From assembly GCF_950023065.1 (NCBI RefSeq), contig NC_088678.1:43080580-43144579 (forward strand): 64,000 bases of DNA, read 5' to 3'. Source of the stretch: Planococcus citri. Taxonomy: Eukaryota; Arthropoda; Insecta; Hemiptera; Pseudococcidae. The translations under genes and the position numbers were made by a program. Positions 10,701 through 19,700 of the stretch are shown in pieces; the first letter of the stretch is position 1, and each line of letters begins with the position of its first letter. The notes beneath the pieces are model-generated. The model made no database searches. It was not told the DNA's origin and saw only the letters and a program-made list of their open reading frames with translations.

Positions 10701-11763
10701 CGGTTTTATCTTCAACTTCGATCTGTTTTTGTTCTTCTAAGATATGTTTCTTTGATCTCGGCTTGATTGCCGTTTCTGGGTTGTAGGGTTTTGAAAGCTG
10801 TGCACTTTTTGTAGGTGGATCGTAAGTTATTCTTACGAATTCGGCTTTTCCGTTTTCTTGTGATCGAAATTCTCTTCGCATGTATTCTCCAGTAGCTGGA
10901 TCTATGTCTACTTTTTGGGCTAAAACAGCTACCAAAGTTTTCATCATTTTGCGATTAAGTTGTATTTTGTCTTGAGTTTTTTGTGTACAGCATTCGCTGA
11001 ATTTATTTTCTCGTACGTAGCTTATTGGTTCTTTCAATAGACTACCTGTTTTGGGCATTTCTTCGCCTGAATCGTCTACATCTAGCAATATTTTGCATAA
11101 TAAGTCCATTACTATGGGGTACATTGCTATGTCAGGATAATACCTGTCGTATTCTTGACAATAGTGAAAAGTAGCCTCAATCGGCATAACCTCTCCGTTG
11201 GGTGATTCTTCGGGTTGAATGAACCATCCTTTTTTGTTACTTTCAACTGTTTCAGTGCGTAAAAATTCGTAAGCTATTTGCTTATGAAATGTCACTCTAG
11301 GGTGGTCGTCTGCTATTTCTTGGAACATCTTACGATACTCTTTGTATCGATGTAGGCTCGTGCCTTGTTCACCTTTCTTCGGTGGTTTTGCTATTGGCAT
11401 TAATAGTATTATTCGTTCCGCTCCTTTTTCTAGCAGTGCGTTTACGATTAAACGTAATTTGTCTTTTACCATTTCAGTAGGCGCATTAAAGTGATTAAAT
11501 TCAATTTGTCCTGCGGACAATATGTATTTGGCATTTTTTGGAAAGTTGGTTTTGCAAACTAGTTTTAGTAATGTTCTAATGTCGATCTGGTCCTTTATAT
11601 ATTCTGGTAGTTGTTCGGCTCTGCGTACCGTTCCTCGTCTTATAAAGTGTACGATGCCATCGCCTATCCATATATAGTCTTCTGTGAATGCATTTTTTTG
11701 CATAATCGGTGGAGGAAGCATTTTGCTAGACGAAGCCTCCACGTCGCCTAGCTCTACTTGTTT
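4795..11763 (-). CDS. pol: Retroelement Pol: SGNH-like domain, protease, RT, decayed RNase H, integrase with inserted RNase H, charged tail
   Basis: Open from 11775 to a stop at 4795. No ATG opens the frame, and entry is by -1 frameshift at 11760-11766. Residues below are numbered from the GTG at 11742. Residues 20-225 are SGNH-like (IGDGIVHF, ILSAGQIEF, IILLMPIAKPP). The protease lies around DTG 519-521 and IIG 595-597. The RT carries D843 and FVDD 903-906. Residues 1055-1185 align with the usual Gypsy RNase H but keep only the first acid clearly (D1064). The second is Asp (D1112) and the last two are lost. The integrase has an HHCC finger (H1314, H1319, C1349, C1352) and DD35E (D1381, D1444, E1479). 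Residues 1590-1745 form a complete RNase HI fold with D1599, E1644, D1668 and D1733. The GPY/F module follows at 1785-1855 (KKVGPYLVIKRTGINSYLLEP begins at 1815). About 450 lysine- and acid-rich residues of unknown role end the protein. Confidence 0.93.
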   Translation of the reverse strand, partial: KQVELGDVEASSSKMLPPPIMQKNAFTEDYIWIGDGIVHFIRRGTVRRAEQLPEYIKDQIDIRTLLKLVCKTNFPKNAKYILSAGQIEFNHFNAPTEMVKDKLRLIVNALLEKGAERIILLMPIAKPPKKGEQGTSLHRYKEYRKMFQEIADDHPRVTFHKQIAYEFLRTETVESNKKGWFIQPEESPNGEVMPIEATFHYCQEYDRYYPDIAMYPIVMDLLCKILLDVDDSGEEMPKTGSLLKEPISYVRENKFSECCTQKTQDKIQLNRKMMKTLVAVLAQKVDIDPATGEYMRREFRSQENGKAEFVRITYDPPTKSAQLSKPYNPETAIKPRSKKHILEEQKQIEVEDKTDIENEIKTFEVKSLNMNGTIPPDKILHYDYYEYDSILGMKKIKIDNLGNREIYEDKASQMRPNDRLNEAILMMPDIMDLNDVQLSFVDNLKDDPWIKISKYEPNEDEEHPNQIKKIELTLEQKALDILEFMKTNESEARHETNIQRPTINTEDYYCAIPIFIDNVPIPAQLDTGALPNAMTKPVVDYLTREHPQWIKYIKLDHPVNLKLADNKIIRAMTHIVEVCVRIGNHMLTMPFFILDTDGYSVIIGRLSLRYLSIKIDCENGQERAICNPKNGILFTIPFLTEDERFELTPRFGYGSLPLKNMMVCPQNVHSTVRMIKNHTQYLDEDWAHEQEKARELYKKNMKTDLNNLVVKGWITLEEANNAWKELEEYCDIFSFNAGKYKGEQVRFKFINDIKEPDLKKWRGEKFRPSQKIIESLRRAISKMLKLGIIRPSRSNYINTTAPVIKKSGDIRLCLDADELNAVLQKVLTEPSPIEWIIYENTSDKYFCTLDFTSGFWQLVLHEASRKFTAFQVCGQVYEFCRLPYGLKISSGEFVHMMNQVIPDQKGITKFVDDVKVSGATFQETLKRLLHVFERIRENGLKLNPTKTQFFREYAEHLGFVISKDEISKQKDKVTKFMEFVDKHTNKKGKFNITTVKQLLQLIGLTGLYRNFIPNYMQLLRPIYNLTVGKSAKDGKILWGPAQEEAFEKLKTEFCADFTLKPPPPDVELYLDTYVSEDAMNAVLFYITNKDKDDEQKHICLFVSIAFEAHQKNFTPFDKDMMALVQVLKRLQMWVFGRVIHVKKNLLATINKYRDMMQTHRKAAYWITMLNCFDLQFSMTKSNRMLYMMRAPELEIKNFETMISTSDLKFLDENVPRLFDKMSNISKYQQTDENCIAMMKIMKEYIPVKNKKELDKKKRLLNRYKIVNQCNTNIGERTESDTDEEIQDTVKKKEILMKRLDDDTYVPYLPTELFYDTVDFLHTAYGHTSANKLDAAFRRIYYHPKSLDYIREITNACIICKLNKNYAQPKVLEFGKIEAYSMGEVLSVDIYGPVPAIQGAPRYLLVAKDIFTGRNWLRSMPEIKKENVCREMKTILEWIDKKGIKPKKVISDNGKQFINDDWYNLLEDRNIKVAHTNAYNPQSSSVERTMRIIGDKLRTKINKLHDPFTTHIWWHTYVQEIEDEINNTPGPFGFKPNEAWGIQDCITDKMPHKGAKYDFKHKLIKLLHKLAKIKLPSMTIEQNHKTTLIPEKDVYSDPDGYARVTADGACSKNGDEDAVAGIGICFSTDSTKNISQKLEFDGEFSLSNNYAELKAIIVALETMLKNNFKKVKCFSDSNYAIKALNYTVTRWQQNNWLNSRKKPVHHKILFERILELVKKFTSVQFIHVYARKIEYTNVIADQLAKKAVYTTEHMKSKVESMTPSQIIENYIRERRRLQRIEEEYKYNKEHPDPTILKKGDMVLLTNHKQSSKDKCTGEKFYPKKVGPYLVIKRTGINSYLLEPTDDSNINRVANIRQLTLFLTQKEIDRMEKDDKLHSYIDQRKMIDKIKDFLNKHKHDDQKSSTTDSEEDMLERIQGIPLATDAEKKIFHEGSKMVIKKLIDVAREQRLQLRNKKKLEAQLQPKQTQNEEKESTQDKNSTDESTGAQKARKLRKKLYKKRKQEKSDNEAKKAEIKKKKRVKLAANFTNQPPKTDDKLKNKEVKNPTKKEIKLPTATQNSGTQNPQPSTSGIKLRRSERMAAYRQRMGPTKPKKLKKTLNVIDVDAIDVVDYTDGEYINYFAPDPYELIKDETEMSSDESELDNSSDDGQSIIMSLTDDDDVDQSKTEQEKVYDASSDSSSESDSKDETKKHSKNAELKKISILKRPSQQEIENMIKRDLDFEPTEVYDKANEAEKHKIKQKFIENYSNLSKKMRPKLNICVSKIVGDASVKKYIRDQVQLEKLKKKENHEKLRQDMAERREKRITLEKAKKKLNDLRKNDAT

Positions 11764-13946
11764 CCCGTAAGTTTGTCAGCTTTTTCTTTTTCTAAACGTT
11801 TCTTCTTCTCCTCTTCAGTTTCCTTCTTCGGAGGAGGTAAAATCGTAATTTGCGCTTGTGTTTGCGCATTCGTTTGGTTTAGCGCGTTTACCGGCGCTGT
11901 GAGTGTACCTTGAGTTACATTCGATGATTGCTGCTGCGCAGCTTGTTGTTCATTTAGCGCTTGTAGTGCTGCTTGTTGAGCTGCGAGCGCATTTGGATCT
12001 ACCTGTGGCATGAAAGTCGGCATTTGCATTTGCATTAGCGGGTAGGGATAATATGTAGGTGCTTGAAATACCGGTGGATATGGATATGTCATAGGTACTT
12101 GTGTTTGGGTCATCGATGTATCGAAATAATTCTGCGATGAATTAGAGGCTGTGTCTGGGTAGCTATCATCCAAATTATTATCATAATTTGTGTTGTTGAA
12201 ATCGACATAATTGCCGTAGTTATCATACCCGTAATCGGGGGTGTATTCTTGACCGTAGTCTGGCATTACGCCATCCATTTCCATTTGTTTCACTGGTAAT
12301 GTTTGTTGTTGATTTCCTCCTTGTGGAGGTTTGTAGATAGCTACTGTCGTATCTGTATTAGGTTGTTGTTGCCTACCTTGTATTGGTAGGGGTGGTCTCT
12401 GTGTACCTTGTTGAAATCTATTGTGTTGTTGGCGTTGGCCGCCATTTGATTGGTTGTTGTTTTGTTGTCTTTGAAATCTTTGACCATTTTGATTCCAATT
12501 ATTTTGATTTTGAGGTCTGTTGAATCTTTGATTCATTTGTTGATTGTAGAATTGAGCATATTGCTCCGGTGTAAATCTAGATTGGAACTGTTGTAGCATT
12601 TGCTGTTGCTGCATCAATAGATTATTTTGCGCTGTGCGTAAATCAGGTATGTTAGTATTTTGTGTCGTAAATTTTTCGGGTGTATATTTTAGTTCCTTGT
12701 GTTTGGGATTATGTTCTTTTTTCGAGATTTGTCTTAAGATTTCAATAAATTCGTCGATCGTTAGGTCCGGTTTTTGGACATATAATGCGTACATTTTTGG
12801 TGTCTTATCTCTCATCATGTCAACAATGAATTTTTCATCTCTAATAGTAGAATTTTTGAAATTTTCCAACCATCGTATCATAAATCCAATGATTTCTGGT
12901 AATGAACGGCAGTATTTTGCGTCATCGCAAAAGTTTTCAGCATCTTGCTGTGCTTTTGCATTCCAGTAGAAATTTAAAAAATTCGTGCGTAAATCGTTAT
13001 ATACATGAATTTGTAAGTTAATACTTTTGAAAGCCCATTGGTCTTTCGTGTCTATGTTCGCGCGGAAGGCTGCGGCCTTCATAAATTCAGTCACATTAAA
13101 TCCAAGAATGTATTCTTCAAACGCATTAATGTACTCGTATGGGAAATAACGTCGCTGTTCGTTAAAGAACACGCCAGGGTTACGCATAGCTGTGTAGTCG
13201 ATCTTCGTTGGTCGCGTGTCTGCGCCTGTGATCGCACGTTGATGTGGATTTGCTTGTAGCGAATCGTGAATTTTTAATACTGTATTTGTAAGTGCCATTT
13301 GGTTGATAGTGCAATTGTTCACTAATTGTACTTGTTCAGCTACATTTTGTTCGATGCTTTGCATTCTGTTGTCGTTTTCTATAAATTTCTTTTTAGCGCT
13401 TTCATCTAATGTCGTATATTTGTTTGAATAATTAACTGCCCAATCGTTCAGTTCGTCTAATTTTTGGCGTACGTATTGTACGTTTGTAGCTGCGTCTTGC
13501 GCTTGATTACATGCTTCGAGTGCGTGTGACGCCGATGTCGACGCACTTTCAGCTGCGGTTTGAGCGATGTTTCTCGCTTCAGTTGCTACCGATTTTGTTG
13601 TTTCGATATGCGATGCTAATTCGCGTTGATTATCAAAAATTGTTTGCATTTGTGTATTGTCATATTTCCATGACTCTTGTAATAAATTACGTAGGTGTTT
13701 TATATCATCGTCCTCACCGGGAGGGTGGGCGGGAATATTCGTGCTACGAGGAGTGAATGTGTATTTGTCGTTCATGTTTTCGTTTGATACGATATCGGAT
13801 TTTTCCAAAGTTTTCTGATTTTGCTTTTCAGAAATCGGTTTCGGAACACTTTGTGTTCGACTGCGCCTATGAGTTCCCCCTTGTAGAGTTACCTCGTTGT
13901 AATCTACACGGCTTATACTTCTCTCACTGCGTCTCAAATTTGACAT
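11754..13946 (-). CDS. gag: Retroelement Gag, without zinc knuckles
   Basis: About 730 residues from the ATG at 13946 (MSNLRRSERSISR...) to TAG at 11754. The N-terminus is basic. Residues of roughly 100-170 form an Ala/Gln-rich coiled-coil-like segment. The next 150 or so (from FFNEQRRYFPYEYINAFEEY) resemble a Ty3-type capsid helical domain. A strongly Q/N/R-rich stretch follows where most Gypsy Gags carry CCHC zinc knuckles, and no CCHC motif is present. The C-terminal third is Tyr/Pro/Gln-rich and ends in a lysine-rich tail. Gag normally builds the particle and packages RNA, and here the Q/N/R-rich part probably does the RNA binding. The pol frame overlaps its last 20 or so bases. Confidence 0.85.
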   Translation of the reverse strand: MSNLRRSERSISRVDYNEVTLQGGTHRRSRTQSVPKPISEKQNQKTLEKSDIVSNENMNDKYTFTPRSTNIPAHPPGEDDDIKHLRNLLQESWKYDNTQMQTIFDNQRELASHIETTKSVATEARNIAQTAAESASTSASHALEACNQAQDAATNVQYVRQKLDELNDWAVNYSNKYTTLDESAKKKFIENDNRMQSIEQNVAEQVQLVNNCTINQMALTNTVLKIHDSLQANPHQRAITGADTRPTKIDYTAMRNPGVFFNEQRRYFPYEYINAFEEYILGFNVTEFMKAAAFRANIDTKDQWAFKSINLQIHVYNDLRTNFLNFYWNAKAQQDAENFCDDAKYCRSLPEIIGFMIRWLENFKNSTIRDEKFIVDMMRDKTPKMYALYVQKPDLTIDEFIEILRQISKKEHNPKHKELKYTPEKFTTQNTNIPDLRTAQNNLLMQQQQMLQQFQSRFTPEQYAQFYNQQMNQRFNRPQNQNNWNQNGQRFQRQQNNNQSNGGQRQQHNRFQQGTQRPPLPIQGRQQQPNTDTTVAIYKPPQGGNQQQTLPVKQMEMDGVMPDYGQEYTPDYGYDNYGNYVDFNNTNYDNNLDDSYPDTASNSSQNYFDTSMTQTQVPMTYPYPPVFQAPTYYPYPLMQMQMPTFMPQVDPNALAAQQAALQALNEQQAAQQQSSNVTQGTLTAPVNALNQTNAQTQAQITILPPPKKETEEEKKKRLEKEKADKLTGNK
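11760..11766 (-). promoter_or_regulatory. Programmed -1 ribosomal frameshift heptamer GGGAAAC
   Basis: On the minus strand the gag frame reads ACG GGA AAC AAG TAG. G-GGA-AAC is a canonical X-XXY-YYZ slippery site placed two codons before the gag stop. Pol is open in the -1 frame and has no ATG of its own near the overlap, so slippage here joins gag to pol. I did not identify the stimulatory RNA structure that should lie just downstream. Confidence 0.8.
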
Positions 13947-14438
13947 ACGCGCCAAAATAAATTCACTACTGTGTAGTTATAAATTTTATTACAAGTAATA
14001 CAAGTTACAAATAATAATATGTACAATTAAATGCGTATATATACGCAACGTGGTAGATCACGCTGTTTAAAAACGCGCGAAAACACCTCGTGTTGTAAAA
14101 AATACGTTAGGTGCAGCGGCAGCTTTGACAGTAAAATCGTCCGAGGTTGCGGCAGCGATAACGGCTCCGTTCTCCGAATTCGGCGGCTGGACGGGGCGGC
14201 GGTGGCAGCACGTACCACGTTGATTCGAGTGCTTTTGCTTCGCCTCTTCTTGGCTAATTTTCTCAAATTAACCTACGCGAAAATGCAAATAAAAGCTCCT
14301 ACTTATTGCTAGGTAATTTAAAAGCCACTTTTTAATCTTTTATTTGCGGATTTACCACCAAAAAGAAAAATAGCAAGCGTGTACGAGCTCTAGCGGCTCT
14401 CTATTTGTCTGTAGACAATAAGCAAAAAATGAAAAAGT
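13947..14438 (-). other. Retroelement 5' leader between PBS and gag
   Basis: About 490 bases with no long reading frame in the gag direction. This is where packaging and dimerisation signals normally lie. The piece 14090-14230 is markedly GC-richer than its surroundings. Confidence 0.6.
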
Positions 14439-14457
14439 ACTTGACGTTAGGCGCCAA
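14439..14457 (-). promoter_or_regulatory. Primer-binding site, tRNA-Lys type
   Basis: On the minus strand this reads TGGCGCCTAACGTCAAGT, directly after the LTR end with one spacer base. From memory, the complement of the insect tRNA-Lys 3' end begins TGGCGCCCAACGT, so the first 13 bases match with one difference. The match then fades. The location and the CCA-derived TGG start support a PBS. Confidence 0.7.
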
Positions 14458-14947
14458 TGTAAATATAATGATATTACGTACCACTTGGTGATACTGCATA
14501 AGCTGAATACTCTGAGAATATTACTTACCCCGGCCAAAGGCTATACCAATTATATCACACAATAAGTAAAATGTAGTCACGTGTAAGACACTATGTATTA
14601 AACGTAAAAGAATAAACACAATTAAATACCTTTGAAGAAGGTTTTTAGTATCAACACGATACTTTACACTTAACACTAATTACTTATAATTAAACACAAT
14701 TAAAACTAATATAATACGCTTTCTTGCCAATTATGGCTATAATACACCACCGAGATTATATCGCGTCGACACGTCCGATCACTACGTACCTCAACAATAT
14801 AACAATCGGCCGCAGCGCCGCTCCGTGGGCTTGTAGCCCTGTGTCGCGACGCGTGATCAGTGTTACCAACACATATACTTAACCCTATATTACCCTTACA
14901 GGTCCGGCATATCTCCCCTCTATCAAAACTTTTTGTCAAACTTTACA
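14458..14947 (-). repeat. 5' LTR of the retroelement (490 bp)
   Basis: On the plus strand the segment begins TGTAAATATA and ends AACTTTACA, so the ends form the inverted TGTAAA/TTTACA pair typical of LTRs. The PBS abuts its inner edge. The boundaries are inferred from these two signals, because no second LTR copy lies in the window to align with it. The target-site duplication cannot be checked for the same reason. Confidence 0.65.
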
Positions 14948-15794
14948 ACATTAGATAATTCATTAATGAAGGACATAGAAAAAACTTTCTATCGTATTCT
15001 ATAAGAAACTCTACGATATATACACTTGGTAAGTAAGTTGGTAATATGATCGAAAGAACTAAGTATACCTACTGAGTAAATTGTTTCAGGCAAACACAAT
15101 CAACAAAGAACTAATTTTTCATTTTATTTGAATAATCCTCTTGGAATGACATTTTGATTTAAAAAAATCTTCGGCCTGATGTAGGTGCTTTATTATTTAG
15201 CATTTTGGTTTCGCCCCCCCCCCCCAGTCATGGCCGTCTAATAATTTCGGTTGCACTTGGACATTTTCTTGAGAAGCCTCGAGTATTATTGCTTACTGTA
15301 TAAAATGCAAGAGTTTTTGAAAAAAAATTGCCTAAATTGTTTCAAAATTACAAGGAGTAAAAAAAAGTCAACTTATGGTATAATGCAAAAAACACAAGTA
15401 TACTTGAAGCCATTTTAATTTAGCCTCTTATCTATACAAAAATGATGAACTTCATCTCTTCATTATCTCCGCATCATTGTCCCCTTTCCTCTACGCTCCA
15501 TAATTTTCTTCTTTTTCAGTATCCAGATCATCGTTATTATCCGTCTTCTTCCACCCCCTTATGTAAGTGTGAATGAATATTCATAAGGCAGCTCTTTTGA
15601 AAGCTTTTCTTATATGTAGCCCTCGATTATGTATCTGAATGTGCTTGCTTTTCTAGCACGTAAATATTTGTACCTGTAGGAATTAGGTGTACGATATTCT
15701 GACGTAATTATTTTAATTTTCCGGATTTTAGGTACTCATCATCAGAAACGTCATCTTTTACTGCATTTTTGGTTGTTTATTAATAGGCAAAATG
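14948..15794. other. Non-coding stretch right of the retroelement
   Basis: AT-rich sequence without a supportable gene. It contains a run of 12 C at 15214-15225, a simple-sequence tract where length errors are likely. Confidence 0.5.
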
Positions 15795-16714
15795 TAAGGT
15801 AAAGTGGGGTAATTCCGATATGGGGTAATTCCGATAGTAAGCCCTAGCTTTGTTGCAAAACACATTTTGGCACAAATGATGAAGAAAGTAGGTAGTTTTA
15901 GTGCTAACCTACACCCATTAATGATCAGATGGTTCATCTGCTCTGTTTTGTCAAGTCTGTGCAGTGTTCAAAATCTGAATGCCCAAATCCTTTGCCGCAA
16001 AAAACAGGGCACTTTTGAAACTCGTTTTTATCGTTCAAAACTTGTTGAAAAATTCTGTTTAGAAGCTGATATTTGATGAATACGTGTTAAAGTGTCAGTA
16101 CCTCTTTTGATTTTGCTTTCAAAATTATTTGTTTGGTGGCATTGAATTATTAAACATGTCGATCATTTTTCATGCTGCGGGGTAATTCCGATAGCCCCAG
16201 CAAAATTGTCCTGCAATGTTTTTTTCGCTGTTTTGATGTATTATAGTTTTAGGAGGTCGAAATTATCAAAGAAAATCCTCAAAACGGGGCATTTTTCTCT
16301 AGTTGGTCTAGTTTTCAAAAATTATGCCTCAAAAATGCATATTTGTAAAAAAATTTAATTTTTGTTCTAATGATTCAATTTACATGAAATAAAAACCTAA
16401 ATATGCAATAAATGGTATATTTCAACATTACTGGCTCGGAATTACCCTGGGAGAATTCCTTTCCTTATAAAACTCATTATCGGAATTACCCCATTTTTAG
16501 GGTAATTCTGATAACTCAACCTTCCAAAATGTTTTTTCAATTATATGTATGAAGCCTTCACACAAATCACTCTTCAATATAGTCAATGTGTAGCTGAAGG
16601 ACGCAGGAATAAAGTTGTTAAATCATTTTTGCCCCAAAATGTACAGGAAATCCAAAAAATGAGAAATTGCTAAAATTTTGAATTTTGCCATCGGAATTAC
16701 CCCACTTTACCTTA
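15795..16714. mobile_element. Non-autonomous DNA transposon (MITE), TA-flanked, 25-bp perfect TIRs
   Basis: The left end TAAGGTAAAGTGGGGTAATT (continuing CCGAT) and the right end are perfect inverted repeats of 25 bases including a flanking TA on each side. That is the target duplication expected of Tc1/mariner or pogo-like elements. Inside, the word GGGGTAATTCCGATA or its reverse recurs near 15822, 16181, 16437, 16483 and 16500, giving an unusual set of subterminal and internal repeats. There is no transposase frame, so it must be mobilised in trans if at all. Confidence 0.8.
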
Positions 16715-19700
16715 TAGCGAAAATATTGTCAAATTGACTGAAAAATTAGTAAATACTTTAAATTTTTACTTTTTTGTCAGATTACATCTCAGAAGAATGA
16801 AAAATATTTTTCCAAGTGAAAAATTCGTTCTATTAGTCGAAGCAAATAGGTATTTTGACCCTAAAAGTTTTCTTCTTTGAAATATATATTTTGCTCTCGT
16901 GAGTCTTGATATTCGAAAAATTTTCACATTTCTTCTCCAACTTTGCTGCAACATTTTTCGGTACTTACCTATTTGGTAAACAACGACGAGAAAAACAGCT
17001 GTGTGAAATTCCAAACATAGGTAATTGTTTAATTTAATGAAATTGAGCTTTTTCAAGTTTTCGGTAAAAATATCTTTAGGAGGAACCCTTCACAATTTTT
17101 CACTCCGATTGAGTGGAAATTTGGTTTCCTGGAAGAGCTTGTCATCCAGACCGCAGAATTAAATTTTGAGCTAGAGAAGTTGATTTTTGATAAATTTTTG
17201 AAAATGGTGAAAATAGCCTATTGGTAATTTTCTGCAAAAAGAGTAATACGAGTAATATTGAGATAAAAATCTGAAAATCGATTCGTATACTACAGTCGAC
17301 CTCTCCCCCCTCCTCCCCTGGAATCGATTACCACTATTTTGGAATCAATCTGGAGGTTCCAGCAAGAGTTGGATTTCCTCTACCAACTTCAAATCGCTCC
17401 AGAAGGCGCTGTAATCAACTTCGGCAGCTGAAAATTGAATCTTATCACGAGTTCGACATTCTGAATCGATTGAGGTCGGCGGATCGTAAATCTGAACTGA
17501 CTGGTTAAAAAGTTTATTTTTTCCAAGTTGAAAATCTCAAATTTTTAAAAAATTCCAAAATTGTCAACTTTTGCCTTAAATTGCTCAAAATATTTTCTAC
17601 CTCCTAAAGTCGACCCCCTAAGCTGATTCTCGCCGTTTTCAAACCGATCTGGAGCGTCCGGAAAAATCTGGATTTTCTCCAGCAATGTCAAATCGCTCCA
17701 GAAAGTATTGCCATCAATTTCAGCACTTAATCAGTCGAAGTTGACTGGTTGTAAATGTTCCCGTGTCAAAAACTAAAAAAAATCCCGTACTTCCGGTGGG
17801 AAATTTCACGCTTTATAATTTTGGTTTTTATCATTTTTTTGTGGGATTTTCAGTTTTCTTTTGAAACTGAATTTCTCAGGGTGAAAACAAAATCAAATTT
17901 CTGGTAACAGAACATTGACTTTTGGAAAAAATAGAGGGTATTACAAAAAAATATAAAGAAAATTTGTTATTGAGATATTTTCAGCAAAAGAGAAACAATT
18001 GAATTTGATTTGAGATTTTACTTTCAATTTTTTCATAACTAAAAATCGATTGATTTTGGGAAAATCTGACTATCCTTTGAAGAAAAAAAAGAATCAAAAT
18101 GTGGTGAGCTTAAAATTTTGCATAATGTGATGGGGTTAGGCTTTTCCTGGGGAGCTTAATTTTGGTAACTCAAGTTATTGAACGATTTTTTTATTGGAAC
18201 CTTCGATTTGAGCCACCCTGTATACCAAAAATGTGATATCTACGTTTTAATTTCTATGCTTAACGTTAACTTGAAAATTGGTCGAATTTACATTGAAATT
18301 TCCACTTGAAAATCCAAATCATCTTGGAAGTTATTTTTTTTAATAAACTTTTCTGGTTCAAATCATAACCATAATCATTTAAAAAAATTACGAAAGAACT
18401 ATTCCTACCTATATAGACAATAAAATCTTGCCGGAGCTTTGTTTATCCTTGAACTTGAGCATATTTGAAGCACCATTTGGAAAAAACAAAATAGAATTGA
18501 AACGTGGCTTCCTGATATAGTTTGAGCATTATGGTAAAAATAATCACTCGACATTGGGGTAGTTTTTTTCCTCATCGTAATAGAATCTGAAACCAGATCT
18601 GTTTTTTTTCCTGCTGCAGGAAATGAAATACGTATAGAGTTGTTATGATTTGAAATTTAATCCCACGTGGACATTGTTGCGTTATTTGGGCGACATTTGT
18701 CAACATTTTGGAACACTGCCCCTGAAAAATACGTTGGAATTTCGTTATCTCTTACAGAATGTAATAAAATTTCAAATTATTCGATACGCGTATATTTTAT
18801 TTTTTCACAGCTTGGTAAAAGAACAGTAGCTCGTTTTCTTCATATTATATTCGATGTAATTGAGCCAATTTTTTCTTCTCGAAAATAATGCCAAAATTGT
18901 GACATTTTTGATTTCGAACCAATCCTGGAAGTTTTTTTCATCGTGAAAAATGCCTAGAAAATCAATTTGCGAGTGATTGAATTTTTTGTACAAGTATTCG
19001 AATGACCTTATAAAATTAATCAGCTTTCACCTTCCTGTCTAGGTAGTATTTCGAAGGCTAAAATTTTTTTTTCAAGTTTCAACACTACATAATCGTGCAA
19101 GGGGAATTGTATCTTCGTTTTGAAAATTAACCTAACGAAAAACAAAGATACGAGATTTTGATAATACGAAAGATTGAAATTAATGAGACCGTCAGCTTCA
19201 TTATTGAAATAGATAATATTAAGACGTTACGACCGCAAAAAGGTACCCGAGTAAATTGCAATTATCCTTTGGAAGGATTAATATTTACTTGATATTGTGC
19301 CAATAATATCTCTATAGATATAACATGGTTGTATGAAATTTTTCATTGTGGCATAGCCGGCGGTTTTATATCGTGCATTGTTTGTTAATTTGACAGCCAA
19401 AGGTTGAGTCGAATCGCTTATGTTTTATAGTTATGCGAACGAATAACGTATTATAACGAACAAGCTGCTATTTAGAAAACTTATCAAGAATGAATCCAAT
19501 TTTTATGCTAATTTATATGGGCTAGCGCAGTGTAATCTATTTGAAAAATATGTTTCGTCTGCGTTAAATTTTTAATATAACCGAGCACCAGGCCATTTAA
19601 AAATTCATGCACTCGAGAGTTTTTTTTAATCCAAAATTGAGGGCTTTTCAAGTACCTAGTGTCCTAAAGTGAAAAAAATTTCAATTTTTTTGCCTCGTTT

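Larger units (their letters stand above)
1..14947 (-). mobile_element. Giant Ty3/Gypsy-type LTR retroelement, left end outside the window
   Basis: A single minus-strand element is inferred from its order: 490-bp LTR, primer-binding site, gag, -1 frameshift, pol (protease, RT, RNase H, integrase), ORF3, ORF4. The domain order protease-RT-RNase H-integrase and the GPY/F module place it in Ty3/Gypsy (Metaviridae). The coding frames of gag, pol and ORF4b are long and unbroken, which suggests a recent insertion. No second copy of the LTR sequence is visible between 1 and 14457, so the 3' LTR and the final polypurine tract should lie left of position 1. That ORF4 belongs to the same element is an inference. 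It rests on the missing LTR and on an SGNH-like domain shared by ORF4 and the pol N-terminus. It could instead belong to a related element nested or adjacent on the left. Confidence 0.8.

Noticed and set aside
14706..14939. 77-codon minus-strand frame inside the LTR
   Set aside because: It lies wholly in the inferred LTR and resembles no protein.
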